The notes below the pieces were generated by a model. The model was not told the origin of the DNA. It ran no database searches and was given only the letters and a program-made list of their open reading frames with translations. From Bacillus sp. 1NLA3E (GTDB taxonomy: Bacteria > Bacillota > Bacilli > Bacillales > Cytobacillaceae), in assembly GCF_000242895.2 (NCBI RefSeq), contig NC_021171.1, positions 2,080,001-2,144,000 on the forward strand: a DNA stretch of 64,000 bases, read 5' to 3'. Every line of letters starts with the position of its first letter. The stretch's first letter is position 1. Shown piece after piece: positions 34,025 through 43,111 of this stretch. The translations under genes were made by a program, and so were the position numbers.

Positions 34025-35338
34025 ATGACGAATGAAAGAAATCAATCATTCCATTTTGATACGATTGCATTACATGAAGGGCAAACCGTTGATCCGATTA
34101 CACGTTCAAGAGCTGTGCCCATTTATCAAACAACGTCCTATTTGTTTGATAGTACCGAACATGCTGCGGAACTTTTCAAAATGAATGGTGAGGGCTATAT
34201 ATATTCTAGAAATGCTAATCCAACGATTGATGTGTTTGAGAAAAGACTAGCAGGGTTAGAAGGTGGAGTTGGGGCTTTTGCTGTTTCGTCTGGACAGGCA
34301 GCGATTGCTCTAGCCTTGCTGACAATTGCAAAGTCTGGAGATGAAATTGTTGCCACCAACGCTTTATATGGAGGGACTTTTGCGTTATTTGCTAAAACCT
34401 TCCCGAGATTTGGCGTGAACGTTCGTTTTGTGGATGGGAATGATTTGAGTGCGGTTGAAGCAGCCATTAATGAAAAAACAAAAGCGGTTTATACAGAGAC
34501 AATCGGAAATCCAAGTTTGCAAATTGCCGATATTGAAGCTTTAAGTCAAATCGCGCATCAACATGAGGTTCCGTTAGTCATTGATAATACGTTTACAACA
34601 CCATACTTAATCCAGCCGATTGCTTTTGGTGCCGATATTGTCATTCACTCGACTACTAAATTTATTGGTGGTCACGGTACGTCGATTGGCGGGGCAATTG
34701 TTGATGCAGGGACGTTTAACTGGGAAAACGGTAAATTTCCTGAGTTTACGGAAGTGAATCCAAATTTAAATCATCGTTCATTTGTGGAAGTGGCGCAGGA
34801 GAAAGCTTTTATTGCGAAAGTACGTTTTGAACTGGGGCATGATTTAGGTGCTTCTTTATCCCCGTTTAATGGTTGGTTATTCATTCAAGGCTTAGAGTCA
34901 TTATCCTTTCGAGTGAAACAGCATGTTAGTAATGCACAAAAGGTAGCAGAATATCTTGCCCATCATGAACAAGTTTCATGGGTGAATTATCCGACACTAG
35001 AAGGTAATCCCCAAAATGATATTGCCAAGAAATATTTACCGAAAGGTGCGGGTTCCATCTTTAGTTTTGGAATTAAGGGTGGCTTGGAGCCAGCAAAACG
35101 GTTCATAAATTCTGTTCAATTGCTATCCCATGTCGCGAATATAGGGGACTCTAAGACATTGGTGATTCATCCAGCTAGTACATCGCATTCGAGGTTATCA
35201 CCAGAAGAGCAGGTCAGAACCGGCGTGACTCCGGAACTCGTTCGCATTTCTGTTGGCTTGGAAGACATAGACGATATTATAGTAGATATTGATCAAGCTT
35301 TGAAATTAGCAAGTCTGACTGTTCAAACTGTAAAATGA
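34025..35338 (+). CDS. metY: O-acetylhomoserine sulfhydrylase (PLP-dependent)
   Basis: 437 residues, the long form typical of O-acetylhomoserine aminocarboxypropyltransferase. Cys/Met-metabolism PLP-enzyme motifs: Y-S-R-N-A-N-P-T, A-V-S-S-G-Q-A-A (phosphate loop), V-I-D-N-T-F-T-T-P-Y, and H-S-T-T-K-F-I-G-G-H-G with the Schiff-base Lys in S-T-T-K. It makes homocysteine from O-acetylhomoserine and sulfide, thus capturing the sulfur freed by the upstream monooxygenase. AGAAGGG lies before the ATG. The 2-kb IS110 insertion now separates it from the operon. Confidence 0.9.
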   Translation: MTNERNQSFHFDTIALHEGQTVDPITRSRAVPIYQTTSYLFDSTEHAAELFKMNGEGYIYSRNANPTIDVFEKRLAGLEGGVGAFAVSSGQAAIALALLTIAKSGDEIVATNALYGGTFALFAKTFPRFGVNVRFVDGNDLSAVEAAINEKTKAVYTETIGNPSLQIADIEALSQIAHQHEVPLVIDNTFTTPYLIQPIAFGADIVIHSTTKFIGGHGTSIGGAIVDAGTFNWENGKFPEFTEVNPNLNHRSFVEVAQEKAFIAKVRFELGHDLGASLSPFNGWLFIQGLESLSFRVKQHVSNAQKVAEYLAHHEQVSWVNYPTLEGNPQNDIAKKYLPKGAGSIFSFGIKGGLEPAKRFINSVQLLSHVANIGDSKTLVIHPASTSHSRLSPEEQVRTGVTPELVRISVGLEDIDDIIVDIDQALKLASLTVQTVK

Positions 35339-35345
35339 GGGAATT

Positions 35346-35404
35346 CATGGGGATGGTTCTTCTGCTTCCAAAGGAAGGATGAAGACCGTCCCCATGCTCT
35401 TTTA
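35346..35404. terminator. bidirectional terminator
   Basis: CATGGGGATGGTTCTTC pairs with GAAGACCGTCCCCATG (imperfect) around TGCTTCCAAAGG, followed by CTCTTTTAA. It is of the same design as the hairpin at 37326. Confidence 0.65.
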
Positions 35405-36169
35405 ACTAATTTTGGACAAAAAGGAAAGGACCTTATGATTAAATTCATCCTTTTTTTCGATATTCGAAAGATGTCCGCATTCCTTGAAGATATGTAATTC
35501 GGAATGAGGTATAAACGAATAGGTTTGCAGAGCAGAAAAAACAGGTGTAACCCTATCTTTGTTGCTGCCCAAAACTAAAACGGGAATTTTAATAAAAGGG
35601 AGAAACGGGAGATAATTCCTAGCCAAAGAAGAGAGAGAAGATTGAATATAAGCCATTTTATTGATTGAAAAGGTGGATTCGGCAGTTCTCAATAACTCTG
35701 CATCCCCATTGTTATAGATACATTGTGATGCGAAAAATTTTATTAATTCTCCCTTTGATTTTTCGAGGATGTTTTTGAAGCCGAAAAATAAAATGAAATT
35801 TCTAAAAATGAAAGGTGTGTAAGAAATCGTATTACATAGAATTAATGATTTAACCACTGAAGGTTTCCTCAAATACAATTCTTGGGCAATGATCCCTCCT
35901 AATGATAAACCACACACATTTACCTTTTCTAGCTTAAGCCTGTTTAAAAGTGCAAGGATATCGGAAACATATGTAGTAACATTCATCCCAGTTGAAATGG
36001 TTGAATCGCCATGCCCCCTTAATTCAGGAATGATTAAATGATGGTTGTTAGCCAAAATATTTTGACTGTTCCAAAGCTGAAGATTATTGCCTAAGCCGTG
36101 AATTAAAAGAAGCGGCTCTCCGGACCCTTTTTCAAAAAAATTTATGATGGAATTTCCTCCTAAACACAA
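35402..36169 (-). CDS. alpha/beta hydrolase
   Basis: About 250 residues. Hydrolase fold with oxyanion segment L-I-H-G-L-G, nucleophile elbow G-L-S-L-G-G, acid in L-G-S-N-K-D-R-V-T-P and base in E-C-G-H-L-S. Substrate unknown. The start is unclear: the TTG at 36169 places AGGAGG inside the coding frame, while after that ribosome site only ATC/ATA codons stand at the expected position. The true start may be a non-standard codon or a lost ATG. Confidence 0.8.
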   Translation of the reverse strand: MCLGGNSIINFFEKGSGEPLLLIHGLGNNLQLWNSQNILANNHHLIIPELRGHGDSTISTGMNVTTYVSDILALLNRLKLEKVNVCGLSLGGIIAQELYLRKPSVVKSLILCNTISYTPFIFRNFILFFGFKNILEKSKGELIKFFASQCIYNNGDAELLRTAESTFSINKMAYIQSSLSSLARNYLPFLPFIKIPVLVLGSNKDRVTPVFSALQTYSFIPHSELHIFKECGHLSNIEKKDEFNHKVLSFLSKIS

Positions 36170-36343
36170 AAGTCATTAAACCTTAGTTTGTTCAGGAAAA
36201 TTCAGATTTAAACAGGGGTCAAATTTAATTTATTTTAACATTAAAATAATTTTTTAATATTTTCAGTGAAGCCTAGAGGCGGTTATAGTAAAATAAAGTT
36301 GAATAGGTAATTGATAGAGAACATCTTTACTAGGGGGAAAAAG

Positions 36344-37315
36344 GTGAATAATCAACTCAAAAATGGTCTTAAAATTTTTACATTAAATTCCAATCCAGAA
36401 CTTGCAGCAGAGATGGCACAGCTTTTGGGATGTGAATTGGGAAACTGCTCCGTTAAACAATTTAGTGATGGGGAAATTCAAATTAACATTGAAGAAAGTG
36501 TCCGCGGATGTGATGTATATCTAGTTCAGTCCACTTCACAGCCAGTCAATACACATATTATGGAACTTCTCATTATGGTTGATGCAATGAAAAGGGCTTC
36601 AGCCAAAGAGATTAACGTTGTGATACCTTACTTCGGGTACTCGCGACAAGATCGTCAAGCCGGTCCACGTGAACCAATCTCAGCGAAATTAGTAGCAAAC
36701 CTTTTAGAAAAAGCAGGAGCAACAAGGATTATTACAATGGACTTCCATTCTCCACAAATGCAGGGATTTTTCGATATACCTGTAGATGAATTAAGAGGTG
36801 CTCCTATCCTATCTCATTATTTTGAAAAAAAAGGACTGGAAGATGTCGTTGTAGTTGCACCACATAAAGGTGGGGTTACGAGAGCACGAAAAATGGCCAG
36901 CCAGTTAAATACTCCGATTGCTTTAATCGATGAACGAGCACCTGAGCAAAATTTCACCGAAAACGTGAATGTTATTGGAAATGTAAAAGGGAAAACTGCC
37001 ATTTTATTTGATGATCTAATTAATACTGCAGAAACCATTACAACAGCCGCTCACGCTTTAGAAAAAGAAGGGGCAATAGCTATCTATGCTTGCTGCACAC
37101 ACGCTGTTTTCTTAGAGTCCGCAATCAGAAAGATTGAGGCATCCCCGATTAAAGAATTAGTAGTGACAAACACCATTAAAGTGCCTGAAGGGAAAATGAT
37201 AGATAAAATGACGATCCTATCAGTTGCCCCATTGTTGGTAGAGGCCATTAACCGTATTCATAATGAAAAATCAGTCAGTCCTTTATTTGAGTTTAGTTTT
37301 GTTTGTAAACAATAA
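36344..37315 (+). CDS. ribose-phosphate pyrophosphokinase paralogue, catalytic residues altered
   Basis: 323 residues from a GTG at 36344 after AGGGGG. The whole PRPP-synthetase fold is present ([31 protein letters not shown]). However, the P-D-H-G-G segment reads P-H-K-G-G, the flexible-loop K-R-R-P reads E-R-A-P (catalytic Lys and Arg lost), and the PRPP loop D-D-x-x-D-T-A-G-T reads D-D-L-I-N-T-A-E-T. It is probably a second copy with a regulatory or different role, comparable in principle to PRPP-synthetase-associated proteins. Single gene with terminator. Confidence 0.85.
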   Translation: MNNQLKNGLKIFTLNSNPELAAEMAQLLGCELGNCSVKQFSDGEIQINIEESVRGCDVYLVQSTSQPVNTHIMELLIMVDAMKRASAKEINVVIPYFGYSRQDRQAGPREPISAKLVANLLEKAGATRIITMDFHSPQMQGFFDIPVDELRGAPILSHYFEKKGLEDVVVVAPHKGGVTRARKMASQLNTPIALIDERAPEQNFTENVNVIGNVKGKTAILFDDLINTAETITTAAHALEKEGAIAIYACCTHAVFLESAIRKIEASPIKELVVTNTIKVPEGKMIDKMTILSVAPLLVEAINRIHNEKSVSPLFEFSFVCKQ

Positions 37316-37325
37316 AGTGAGTGCT

Positions 37326-37392
37326 AGCGAGCGCAGGAACGGATCTTATGCTTCCAAAGGATGCATAGAACCGTCCCTGCGCTCTTTTTTTT
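37326..37392 (+). terminator. Rho-independent terminator
   Basis: GAGCGCAGGAACGGATCT...AGAACCGTCCCTGCGCTC around CTTCCAAAGG, then eight T's. Confidence 0.8.
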
Positions 37393-37469
37393 GGAAAAAA
37401 GTTATATTGACCAAAAATGGTGGGAATATAAGGAGAGCCGGAGAAAATCAGGAGAAGGAAGGGCGGAAA

Positions 37470-38276
37470 ATGGAAAAGCAAACTATTTTATTTAATCTTG
37501 ACGATACACTAGCCTATTGTAATAGATATTTTAACCAAGTTATAGGAATGTTTGTAGATCAAATGACCACATGGTTTGACTCTTTAACAAGAGAAGAAAT
37601 TAGACAGAAACAACTTGAAATAGATTTAGAAGCCATTTCAGCGCACGGTTTAAGATCAGATCGTTTTCCTGAGTCCTTTGTTAATTCGTATTATTACTTT
37701 TGTGACTTAACAGGAAAAGAAAAGAAGAAATCTAATATCGAATTTTTAAGAGAATTGGGTTTTAAGGTATTTAAAATTCCTGTAGAACCTCTTCCTTTTA
37801 TGAATGAAACACTGAAACGCCTAAAAGATGAAGGGCACGAATTGTATTTGCACACAGGTGGAGATGAGGCTAATCAACGGAGGAAAATAGCTCAGTTAGA
37901 ACTCACTACCTATTTTGATCACCGTATCTTTATTTCAGAACATAAAGATACCACCGCATTATCGGATATATTGAAAACAATTGATGCCGATCCGGAAATC
38001 ACTTGGATGATTGGAAACTCATTAAGAACGGATATCGTGCCAGCACTGGAAAAGGAACTCAATGCGATATATATTCCTGCTGAAATAGAATGGCAATACA
38101 ACGAAGTGGAAGTAAAGGTGGAGCCTAAAGGGGCATATTTTACATTGAATACACTTAGTGAAGTACCCGATGCAATTGGTCATCACATTTTAAAAGAAGG
38201 TAGATTTAAAAATAACTACGATCAGGTTTATGATACTGATTATCGAAAAGAAAAGGAAGACAATCTATTTACATAA
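37470..38276 (+). CDS. HAD-superfamily hydrolase
   Basis: 268 residues from ATG 37470 (GGAGAAGGAAGGG upstream); the longer frame to 37263 runs through the terminator of the previous gene. Motif I is F-N-L-D-D-T-L (Asp nucleophile and acid), motif II T in L-H-T-G-G, and motifs III/IV are around K-D and G-N-S-L-R-T-D-I. The cap is helical. The last ~70 residues extend beyond the usual HAD core. Substrate unknown. Confidence 0.8.
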   Translation: MEKQTILFNLDDTLAYCNRYFNQVIGMFVDQMTTWFDSLTREEIRQKQLEIDLEAISAHGLRSDRFPESFVNSYYYFCDLTGKEKKKSNIEFLRELGFKVFKIPVEPLPFMNETLKRLKDEGHELYLHTGGDEANQRRKIAQLELTTYFDHRIFISEHKDTTALSDILKTIDADPEITWMIGNSLRTDIVPALEKELNAIYIPAEIEWQYNEVEVKVEPKGAYFTLNTLSEVPDAIGHHILKEGRFKNNYDQVYDTDYRKEKEDNLFT

Positions 38277-38385
38277 AAAGCAGTTCCTTTTCTCAGTCCT
38301 ATCCAAAACCTAAGTTTAAATTGATTATTTTGTATGTTTCTTGTCTTCTAAACAAAACATATGAAGGTTGGAAAGGAGTGATAAA

Positions 38386-38553
38386 ATGCCAGAAAACAAT
38401 AAGTCATATGATTTTGTGGGAGAACCTTTAATATCAACTGGAGCTACAGAAGCTGAGTTTAAACACGATACAAAGGAGTCCAAACTCGCAGGCAAGCCTA
38501 AAATTGGCGAGAAGATTATTGGAGATGACGGGATAGAAGGACGAATTAGATAG
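38386..38553 (+). CDS. small hydrophilic protein
   Basis: 55 residues, ATG after GAAAGGAGTG. Sequence starts M-P-E-N-N-K-S-Y-D-F and ends in I-I-G-D-D-G-I-E-G-R-I-R. Lys/Glu/Gly-rich and probably disordered. Not recognised; a sporulation or stress small protein is possible. It is followed 55 bases later by a similar small gene. Confidence 0.55.
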   Translation: MPENNKSYDFVGEPLISTGATEAEFKHDTKESKLAGKPKIGEKIIGDDGIEGRIR

Positions 38554-38608
38554 TCCTCATACTAGGCCAGTCATTCATTTATTTACTATTGTTCAGGAGA
38601 TGAGAAGA

Positions 38609-38755
38609 ATGAAGACTAAGGATAATTTTCTAGAGGGCGCTAAAGTTACAAAAGATAATCAAATATATGGAACACCGGAAAGTAGAAGTAAGAATGGAAC
38701 GGGCGATTCGCCTAATGATAATGTTGGTAAGAATAAATCTGGACGTAACCGATAG
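38609..38755 (+). CDS. small basic hydrophilic protein
   Basis: 48 residues, ATG after AGGAGATGAGAAG. Rich in Lys, Asn, Gly and Ser (ends N-V-G-K-N-K-S-G-R-N-R). Probably disordered, with no Cys or aromatics apart from one Phe and one Tyr. Likely co-transcribed with the preceding small gene. Confidence 0.5.
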   Translation: MKTKDNFLEGAKVTKDNQIYGTPESRSKNGTGDSPNDNVGKNKSGRNR

Positions 38756-38888
38756 ACTAACAGTTAAGAATATTTTGGCAGTGTATTTCCTTTACGTGTC
38801 ACAGTGATTCTTGAAAAATCTTGAATAAAGGATGTTCCATATTTCTTGAAGTGTATTAACTGTATATATGTTTAAATTTAATTGGCGG

Positions 38889-38922
38889 GGGGCTTTACTA
38901 ATATTTGAGTAAAGCTCTTTTT
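38889..38922 (+). terminator. Rho-independent terminator
   Basis: GGCTTTACT pairs with AGTAAAGC(T), followed by CTTTTTAATTTTAA. The sequence after it (..CTGGTGAAC) resembles that after the terminator at 47859. From 38923 to 39424 only a weak 65-codon frame (39108) with GAGAGG upstream is seen. Confidence 0.6.
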
Positions 38923-39424
38923 AATTTTAATCTGGTGAACAAACAGGGTGGGTCAAATTTAAGGACAGTAACTCCATATGAGAACGAAAATAGGGATAAA
39001 GAATAATGTTTTGTAACAGTTTTGTAAATTTTGGATGAATTGTAAAAATATATCTTATAATTAGAAGAAAAAACGAAAAAACAACGAGAGGATGTGAGAG
39101 GAAATTTATGATGAGATCGATTATGAAGGAGTATACACCTGGAGAGAGGTTAAGAATGAGAAGTATCCCAATGTGGATATCCCTTATCTTCGACACTCCT
39201 AACATTTTTAATGTTCCAATCCTTTATAGCTTATTTAACTTTGTGAGAAAACTAGATAACAAAATTAGTATGCAAGGGACAGTGACTTCCCGAATAGATT
39301 CCTAATAAGAGGAATAAAGGAGCAGAAAAAACTTCTGGGATCTTTTAACAAATGGAAGGTTCCCCGAACATTTTTTTGGTTTTATGTTGGGAGACGGAAT
39401 CCTATCAAGAGGAGATGATAAACA

Positions 39425-39517
39425 ATGGCTTTTATCTTATTTGTTTTTCTTTTCACATTTGGCTGCGGTTGGATGGATGCTCGTATTTCTAAAAATGAGA
39501 CAAAGGGAGTGGAATAA
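39425..39517 (+). CDS. 30-residue membrane peptide
   Basis: ATG at 39425 after GAGGAG; the stop TAA overlaps the next ATG (TAATG). A single hydrophobic helix (M-A-F-I-L-F-V-F-L-F-T-F-G-C-G-W) is followed by D-A-R-I-S-K-N. The overlap argues for translational coupling with the membrane protein downstream. Confidence 0.6.
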   Translation: MAFILFVFLFTFGCGWMDARISKNETKGVE

Positions 39518-40101
39518 TGTTTGCAGGTCATTTCGGATTGGCTGCAGTCGTAAAGGCGAAAGAACCTAAAGTCCCTCTATGGGCATTGATGATCAGCACA
39601 CAATTACTTGATATCCTTTTTGTCCCTTTGTTTGTGGCTGGAGTGGAATCAATAGAACCAATAGGAAATGGAGAAGGAAAGGAAATCCTTATTCATGCAA
39701 ATTACACCCACTCTTTAGTGGGAGCCTTATTAATTGTAATGATTGCGGGGTGGCTGGCATGGAAAAGGTGGGGGAAGAGGAGTGGGATTATAATCGCCAC
39801 TACTGTATTTAGTCATTGGATTCTGGATTTAATCGTACACAGGCCGGATATGCCCATTTTACCAGGGGATTTTGGAAATCTTCCTTTATTAGGATTTGGT
39901 CTTTGGAAATGGCCAGTTGCTAGTTTAATAGTGGAGGCAGTTATTATTGGTTTAGGTACTATTCTATATTTTCGTTCAGCCCTTTTAAGAAGCAAAAAAA
40001 CCTCATCAAGTAATAAGAAAGGTCTAAGAATAGCGATTTTGGCTGGGTCAGTGATGGGAGTGCTACTGATATTATCATTAATTACTGATAATTTAAAATG
40101 A
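39517..40101 (+). CDS. multi-pass membrane protein, YdjM/DUF457-like
   Basis: 194 residues with about five helices. H-F-G-L-A-A-V at the start, H-A-N-Y-T-H-S-L in the middle and F-S-H-W-I-L-D-L-I-V-H-R-P-D later resemble the membrane-bound metal-dependent hydrolase (YdjM/DUF457) pattern, in which His and Asp residues cluster at the membrane surface. Whether it is an enzyme is unknown. The 3' two-thirds of this gene and 500 bases downstream are duplicated at 41.84 kb. Confidence 0.65.
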   Translation: MFAGHFGLAAVVKAKEPKVPLWALMISTQLLDILFVPLFVAGVESIEPIGNGEGKEILIHANYTHSLVGALLIVMIAGWLAWKRWGKRSGIIIATTVFSHWILDLIVHRPDMPILPGDFGNLPLLGFGLWKWPVASLIVEAVIIGLGTILYFRSALLRSKKTSSSNKKGLRIAILAGSVMGVLLILSLITDNLK

Positions 40102-40632
40102 AAAATAAGAAAAGTAAGTTTTGACTAGATAGAATGCAGTTGATGGCTGGTCAGCGGCATTTTAATAAATACGCGAAAACTTTTGTACTGCTCCATTATT
40201 CATTTGGGATGAGGTGGTTTTACTAATTATGGGATGTTAGCCTTTGGCTATTGCAAGTCAAAGAGAAATCTACTCATCTATTTAAAAGACAAATTGAAAA
40301 TTGAAGAAAAACAGCAAAATAAGAGATTTAATTAGCATTATTTAAATGATAGCGTTTTTTACGGTGATAAAAGCCAAATTATGTTGTTTTTGAGCTATTT
40401 TGGACTTTAACATTTATTACCCTAGGGAGTAATATCATCCTCATAGTAAATAATTTTTATACAGTCTAATCCCGAAAGGGAATGGAGGAACCATTTTTTG
40501 GGGGTTATTTCTACAGATTTGTAGAAGGGATGTGAAACTCTTTCGCCATCCTATCCGTCGCTAACTTCGTCGACTAAAGCGAAGGAGGTCAGAAGAACAC
40601 CTTATGTAAGGTGCTTTTTTTGTGCTCTTTTT
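39621..40632. repeat. 1-kb direct duplication, copy 1
   Basis: Matches 41840-42862 from TGTCCCTTTG to GTGCTCTTTTT at roughly 90% identity. It contains the end of the membrane-protein gene, its 3' spacer and a ydaO-type riboswitch with terminator. Identity stops sharply at both ends. Confidence 0.85.
40462..40622 (+). promoter_or_regulatory. ydaO-type c-di-AMP riboswitch, decayed copy
   Basis: Core pieces of the ydaO/yuaA class: CCGAAAGGGAATGGAGGAACC, TTGGGGTTATTT, GGGATGTGAAACTCTTTCGCC and GCTAACTTCGTCGACTAAAG, then a CACCTTA...TAAGGTG terminator with T7 (40597-40622). Compared with the second copy the conserved CCCGTCAGCTAAC has lost an A and changed a C. It now precedes only a kimA scar. 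Confidence 0.7.
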
Positions 40633-40640
40633 AACAATAA

Positions 40641-40722
40641 TAACTATACCTTAACTGTAGCAGTTTCAATATCAGCAGGGGAACTGGCAATTACTTCAGC
40701 TTACCCTTCAACTGTGCTGTAT
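40641..40722 (+). pseudogene. kimA scar
   Basis: The segment reads T-V-A-V-S-I-S-A-G-E-L-A-I-T-S-A-Y-P-S and matches intact kimA at 44060-44135 at about 85% of bases. The rest of the gene is deleted. It shows that the duplication once included kimA. 40723-41009 holds no supported gene, though 40859-40945 reads like a protein C-terminus (K-D-K-E-I-P-D-I-G). Confidence 0.75.
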
Positions 40723-41009
40723 ATTGCTTTTTTCAATTTTGTTGATTAACCTTAGGTCTTCCCCCCTCTCAGTTGAGAGCATGACAGGAATCTTTAAATC
40801 ACGCTTATCCGTGATAAAAGGAAGGATAAGGCTTAGCGATGAGGTAAGGTAGGTAAAGATAAAGAAATTCCCGATATTGGATTGGATTCGGAACTAAAAA
40901 TAGTAAGTGAGAAGATATTTTACGTTTATATCCCTTTTAATAGTTGAATACTAAACAAAAGACTTAATCTATTTATGGTTAAGCTTCTATTAATGGGAGG
41001 AAAAAACAG

Positions 41010-41690
41010 ATGAGACTTTATATTGATTCAGCAGATGTAAAACAAATTGCCTACCTAAATGATTATTATCCTATTGCTGGTGTTACAACTAATCCGTCTA
41101 TTATTGCCAAAGAAAATCGTCCTTACTTAGGGCTACTAAAAGAAATTAGAGAAGTAATTGGCGGGGGAAAGGAATTATTTGTCCAAGTTGTGGGTGATAC
41201 CACAGAAGAAATGGTTGATGAGGCCAAATTTATTAACCACCAGTTATTAGGCAAGGTAGTTGTTAAGATTCCAGTAACCAAAGAAGGCATTAAAGCCATA
41301 AAATTACTTGCAAAAGACAATATTCCCACACTGGGAACAACGATATATACTTCATTTCAAGCACTGATCGCGTCACTGGCAGGTGCAAAATATGTATCAC
41401 CATATGTGAACCGAATAGATAATTTAACTGAAAACGGTGTTAAGGTGGTTACGGAAATCGCAGAATTATTTTCGGCCTATCAGTTACCAACTGAAATATT
41501 AGCCGCCAGTTTTAAAAATGTTCAACAAGTACATGATGTATGTCTTTCTGGAGCACATACAGTAACGGTTGGACCAGATTTAATCGAGAAATTTATCGCA
41601 TTCCCATCTACTCTTGATGATGTTTTAGTCTTTAAAGAGCAATGGCAAAAAGTATACGGAACGGATAAGACCAGCCTAATTAATTCTTAA
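41010..41690 (+). CDS. fsa: fructose-6-phosphate aldolase/transaldolase-like
   Basis: 226 residues, the short FSA/TalC class. I-D-S-A-D-V at 5-10, G-V-T-T-N-P-S-I-I near 24, Schiff-base Lys86 in V-V-V-K-I-P-V-T, and P-Y-V-N-R-I-D-N later. Enzymes of this class cleave fructose-6-phosphate or act as transaldolase. GGGAGG before the ATG. It stands alone between the two copies of the duplication. Confidence 0.88.
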   Translation: MRLYIDSADVKQIAYLNDYYPIAGVTTNPSIIAKENRPYLGLLKEIREVIGGGKELFVQVVGDTTEEMVDEAKFINHQLLGKVVVKIPVTKEGIKAIKLLAKDNIPTLGTTIYTSFQALIASLAGAKYVSPYVNRIDNLTENGVKVVTEIAELFSAYQLPTEILAASFKNVQQVHDVCLSGAHTVTVGPDLIEKFIAFPSTLDDVLVFKEQWQKVYGTDKTSLINS

Positions 41691-41839
41691 TATATTTTTT
41701 ATTGCCAGCGAGCACCTAAGTTTACTGTTCGGGGAATCCGGACAACGATTGAAGGCTATCTCCGGGCATTCCTTAGCATGCTGATAGGGAGGGCAGTTAC
41801 ATTTGCGATTTAGTACAGTTCACAAACATTAATTCATAC

Positions 41840-42319
41840 TGTCCCTTTGTTTGTGGCTGGAGTGGAAACGATAGAACCAATAGGAAATGGAGAAGGAAAG
41901 GTAATACTCATTCATGCTAATTACACCCACTCTTTAGTATTAGCGTTGCTTATTGTAATGATTGCGGGGTGGCTGGCGTGGAGAACGTGGGGGAAGATGA
42001 GAGGGATTGTAATCGCCGCGACTGTATTGAGTCATTGGATTCTGGATTTAATCCTACACCGGCCGGAAATGCCCATTTTCCAGGGGATTTTGGAAATCTT
42101 CCTTTATTAGGATTTGGTCTTTGGAAATGGCCCATTGCTAGTTTAATTCTGGAGGCAGTTATTATTGGTTTAGGTGCTATTCTATATTTTCGTTCACCCC
42201 TTTCAAGAAGCAAAAAAACCTCATCAATTAATAAGAAAGGTCTAAGAATAGCCATTTTGGCGGGGTCTGTGATGGGAGTATTACTGATATTATCATTAAT
42301 TACTGATAATTTAAAATGA
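41840..42319 (+). pseudogene. truncated, frameshifted copy of the 39517 membrane-protein gene
   Basis: Copy 2 of the gene lacks the first ~35 codons and has a one-base loss (TTACCA became TTCCA near 42080). This shifts the frame after H-R-P-E-M-P-I-F; the C-terminal half continues in a second frame to 42319. It cannot make a full-length product. Confidence 0.88.
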
Positions 42320-42689
42320 AAAATAAGTATATTAAGTTTTGACATGATAGAATGCAGTTGATGGCTGGTAAGCTGCATTTTAATAAATACACGAAAACTT
42401 TTGTACTGCTCCATTATTCATTTGGGGATGAGATGGTTTTACTAATTATAGGATGTTAGCCTTTTATTAACTCTGTTCATTTCAAGTCAAAGAGAAATCT
42501 TCTGATTTATTTTTAAAACAAATTAAAAATTTAAGAAAAACAGCAAAATAATGAGATTTAATTAGCATTATTTAAATGAAAGCGTTTTTTACCGTGATTA
42601 TAGCCAAATTAAGTTGTTTTTGAGCTATTTTGGACTTTTACATTTATTACCCTTGGGAGTAATATCATCCTCATAGCAAATAATCTTAT

Positions 42690-42851
42690 ACAGTCTAATC
42701 CCGAAAGGGAACGGAGGAACCATTTTTTTGGGGTTAATTCTACAAATTTGTAGAAGGGATGTGAAACTCTTTCGCCATCCTACCCGTCAGCTAACTTCGT
42801 CGGCTAAAGCGAAGGAGGTCAAAAGACCACCTGATGAAAGGTGCTTTTTTT
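42690..42851 (+). promoter_or_regulatory. ydaO-type c-di-AMP riboswitch
   Basis: CCCGAAAGGGAACGGAGGAACC, TTGGGGTTAATTC, TAGAAGGGATGTGAAACTCT and CCCGTCAGCTAACTTCGTCG agree with the ydaO consensus. A terminator (CACCTGATGAAAGGTG + T7) follows at 42826-42851. In B. subtilis this class senses c-di-AMP and shuts off kimA and ktr genes. A second weaker hairpin lies at 42869-42900. Confidence 0.8.
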
Positions 42852-43111
42852 GTGCTCTTTTTACAAGAAAAGCCTTCTCATGATTTTGAGGTCTTTTTTT
42901 GTTTGCAAAAAATAAAAGGGAGAAAAAGGAAGCTAAAAAATGAACTCTTTGAATATAAAAAAGCCTATGATAAGTGATACATTTTGAAATGTTGGTTTCA
43001 TTACTGCAGTAATAAAGATTTTAATGATTATTCTAACTTAAGAATACAGATTTTCATGTTTTTTTAATTTCTGGAAATACTGATTATGTAAGGAATAGGG
43101 GGGATTAAAAA

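Larger units (their letters stand above)
41840..42862. repeat. 1-kb direct duplication, copy 2
   Basis: Partner of 39621-40632. Here the coding part is damaged while the riboswitch looks healthier: the reverse of copy 1. Confidence 0.85.

Noticed and set aside
39108-39305. 65-codon frame with GAGAGG upstream
   Set aside because: Weak coding character and no family; could be a small protein but not enough support to list as a gene.
41728-41811. Protein-like segment V-R-G-I-R-T-T-I-E-G-Y-L-R-A-F
   Set aside because: No start codon or family; likely a remnant truncated by the duplication junction at 41840.
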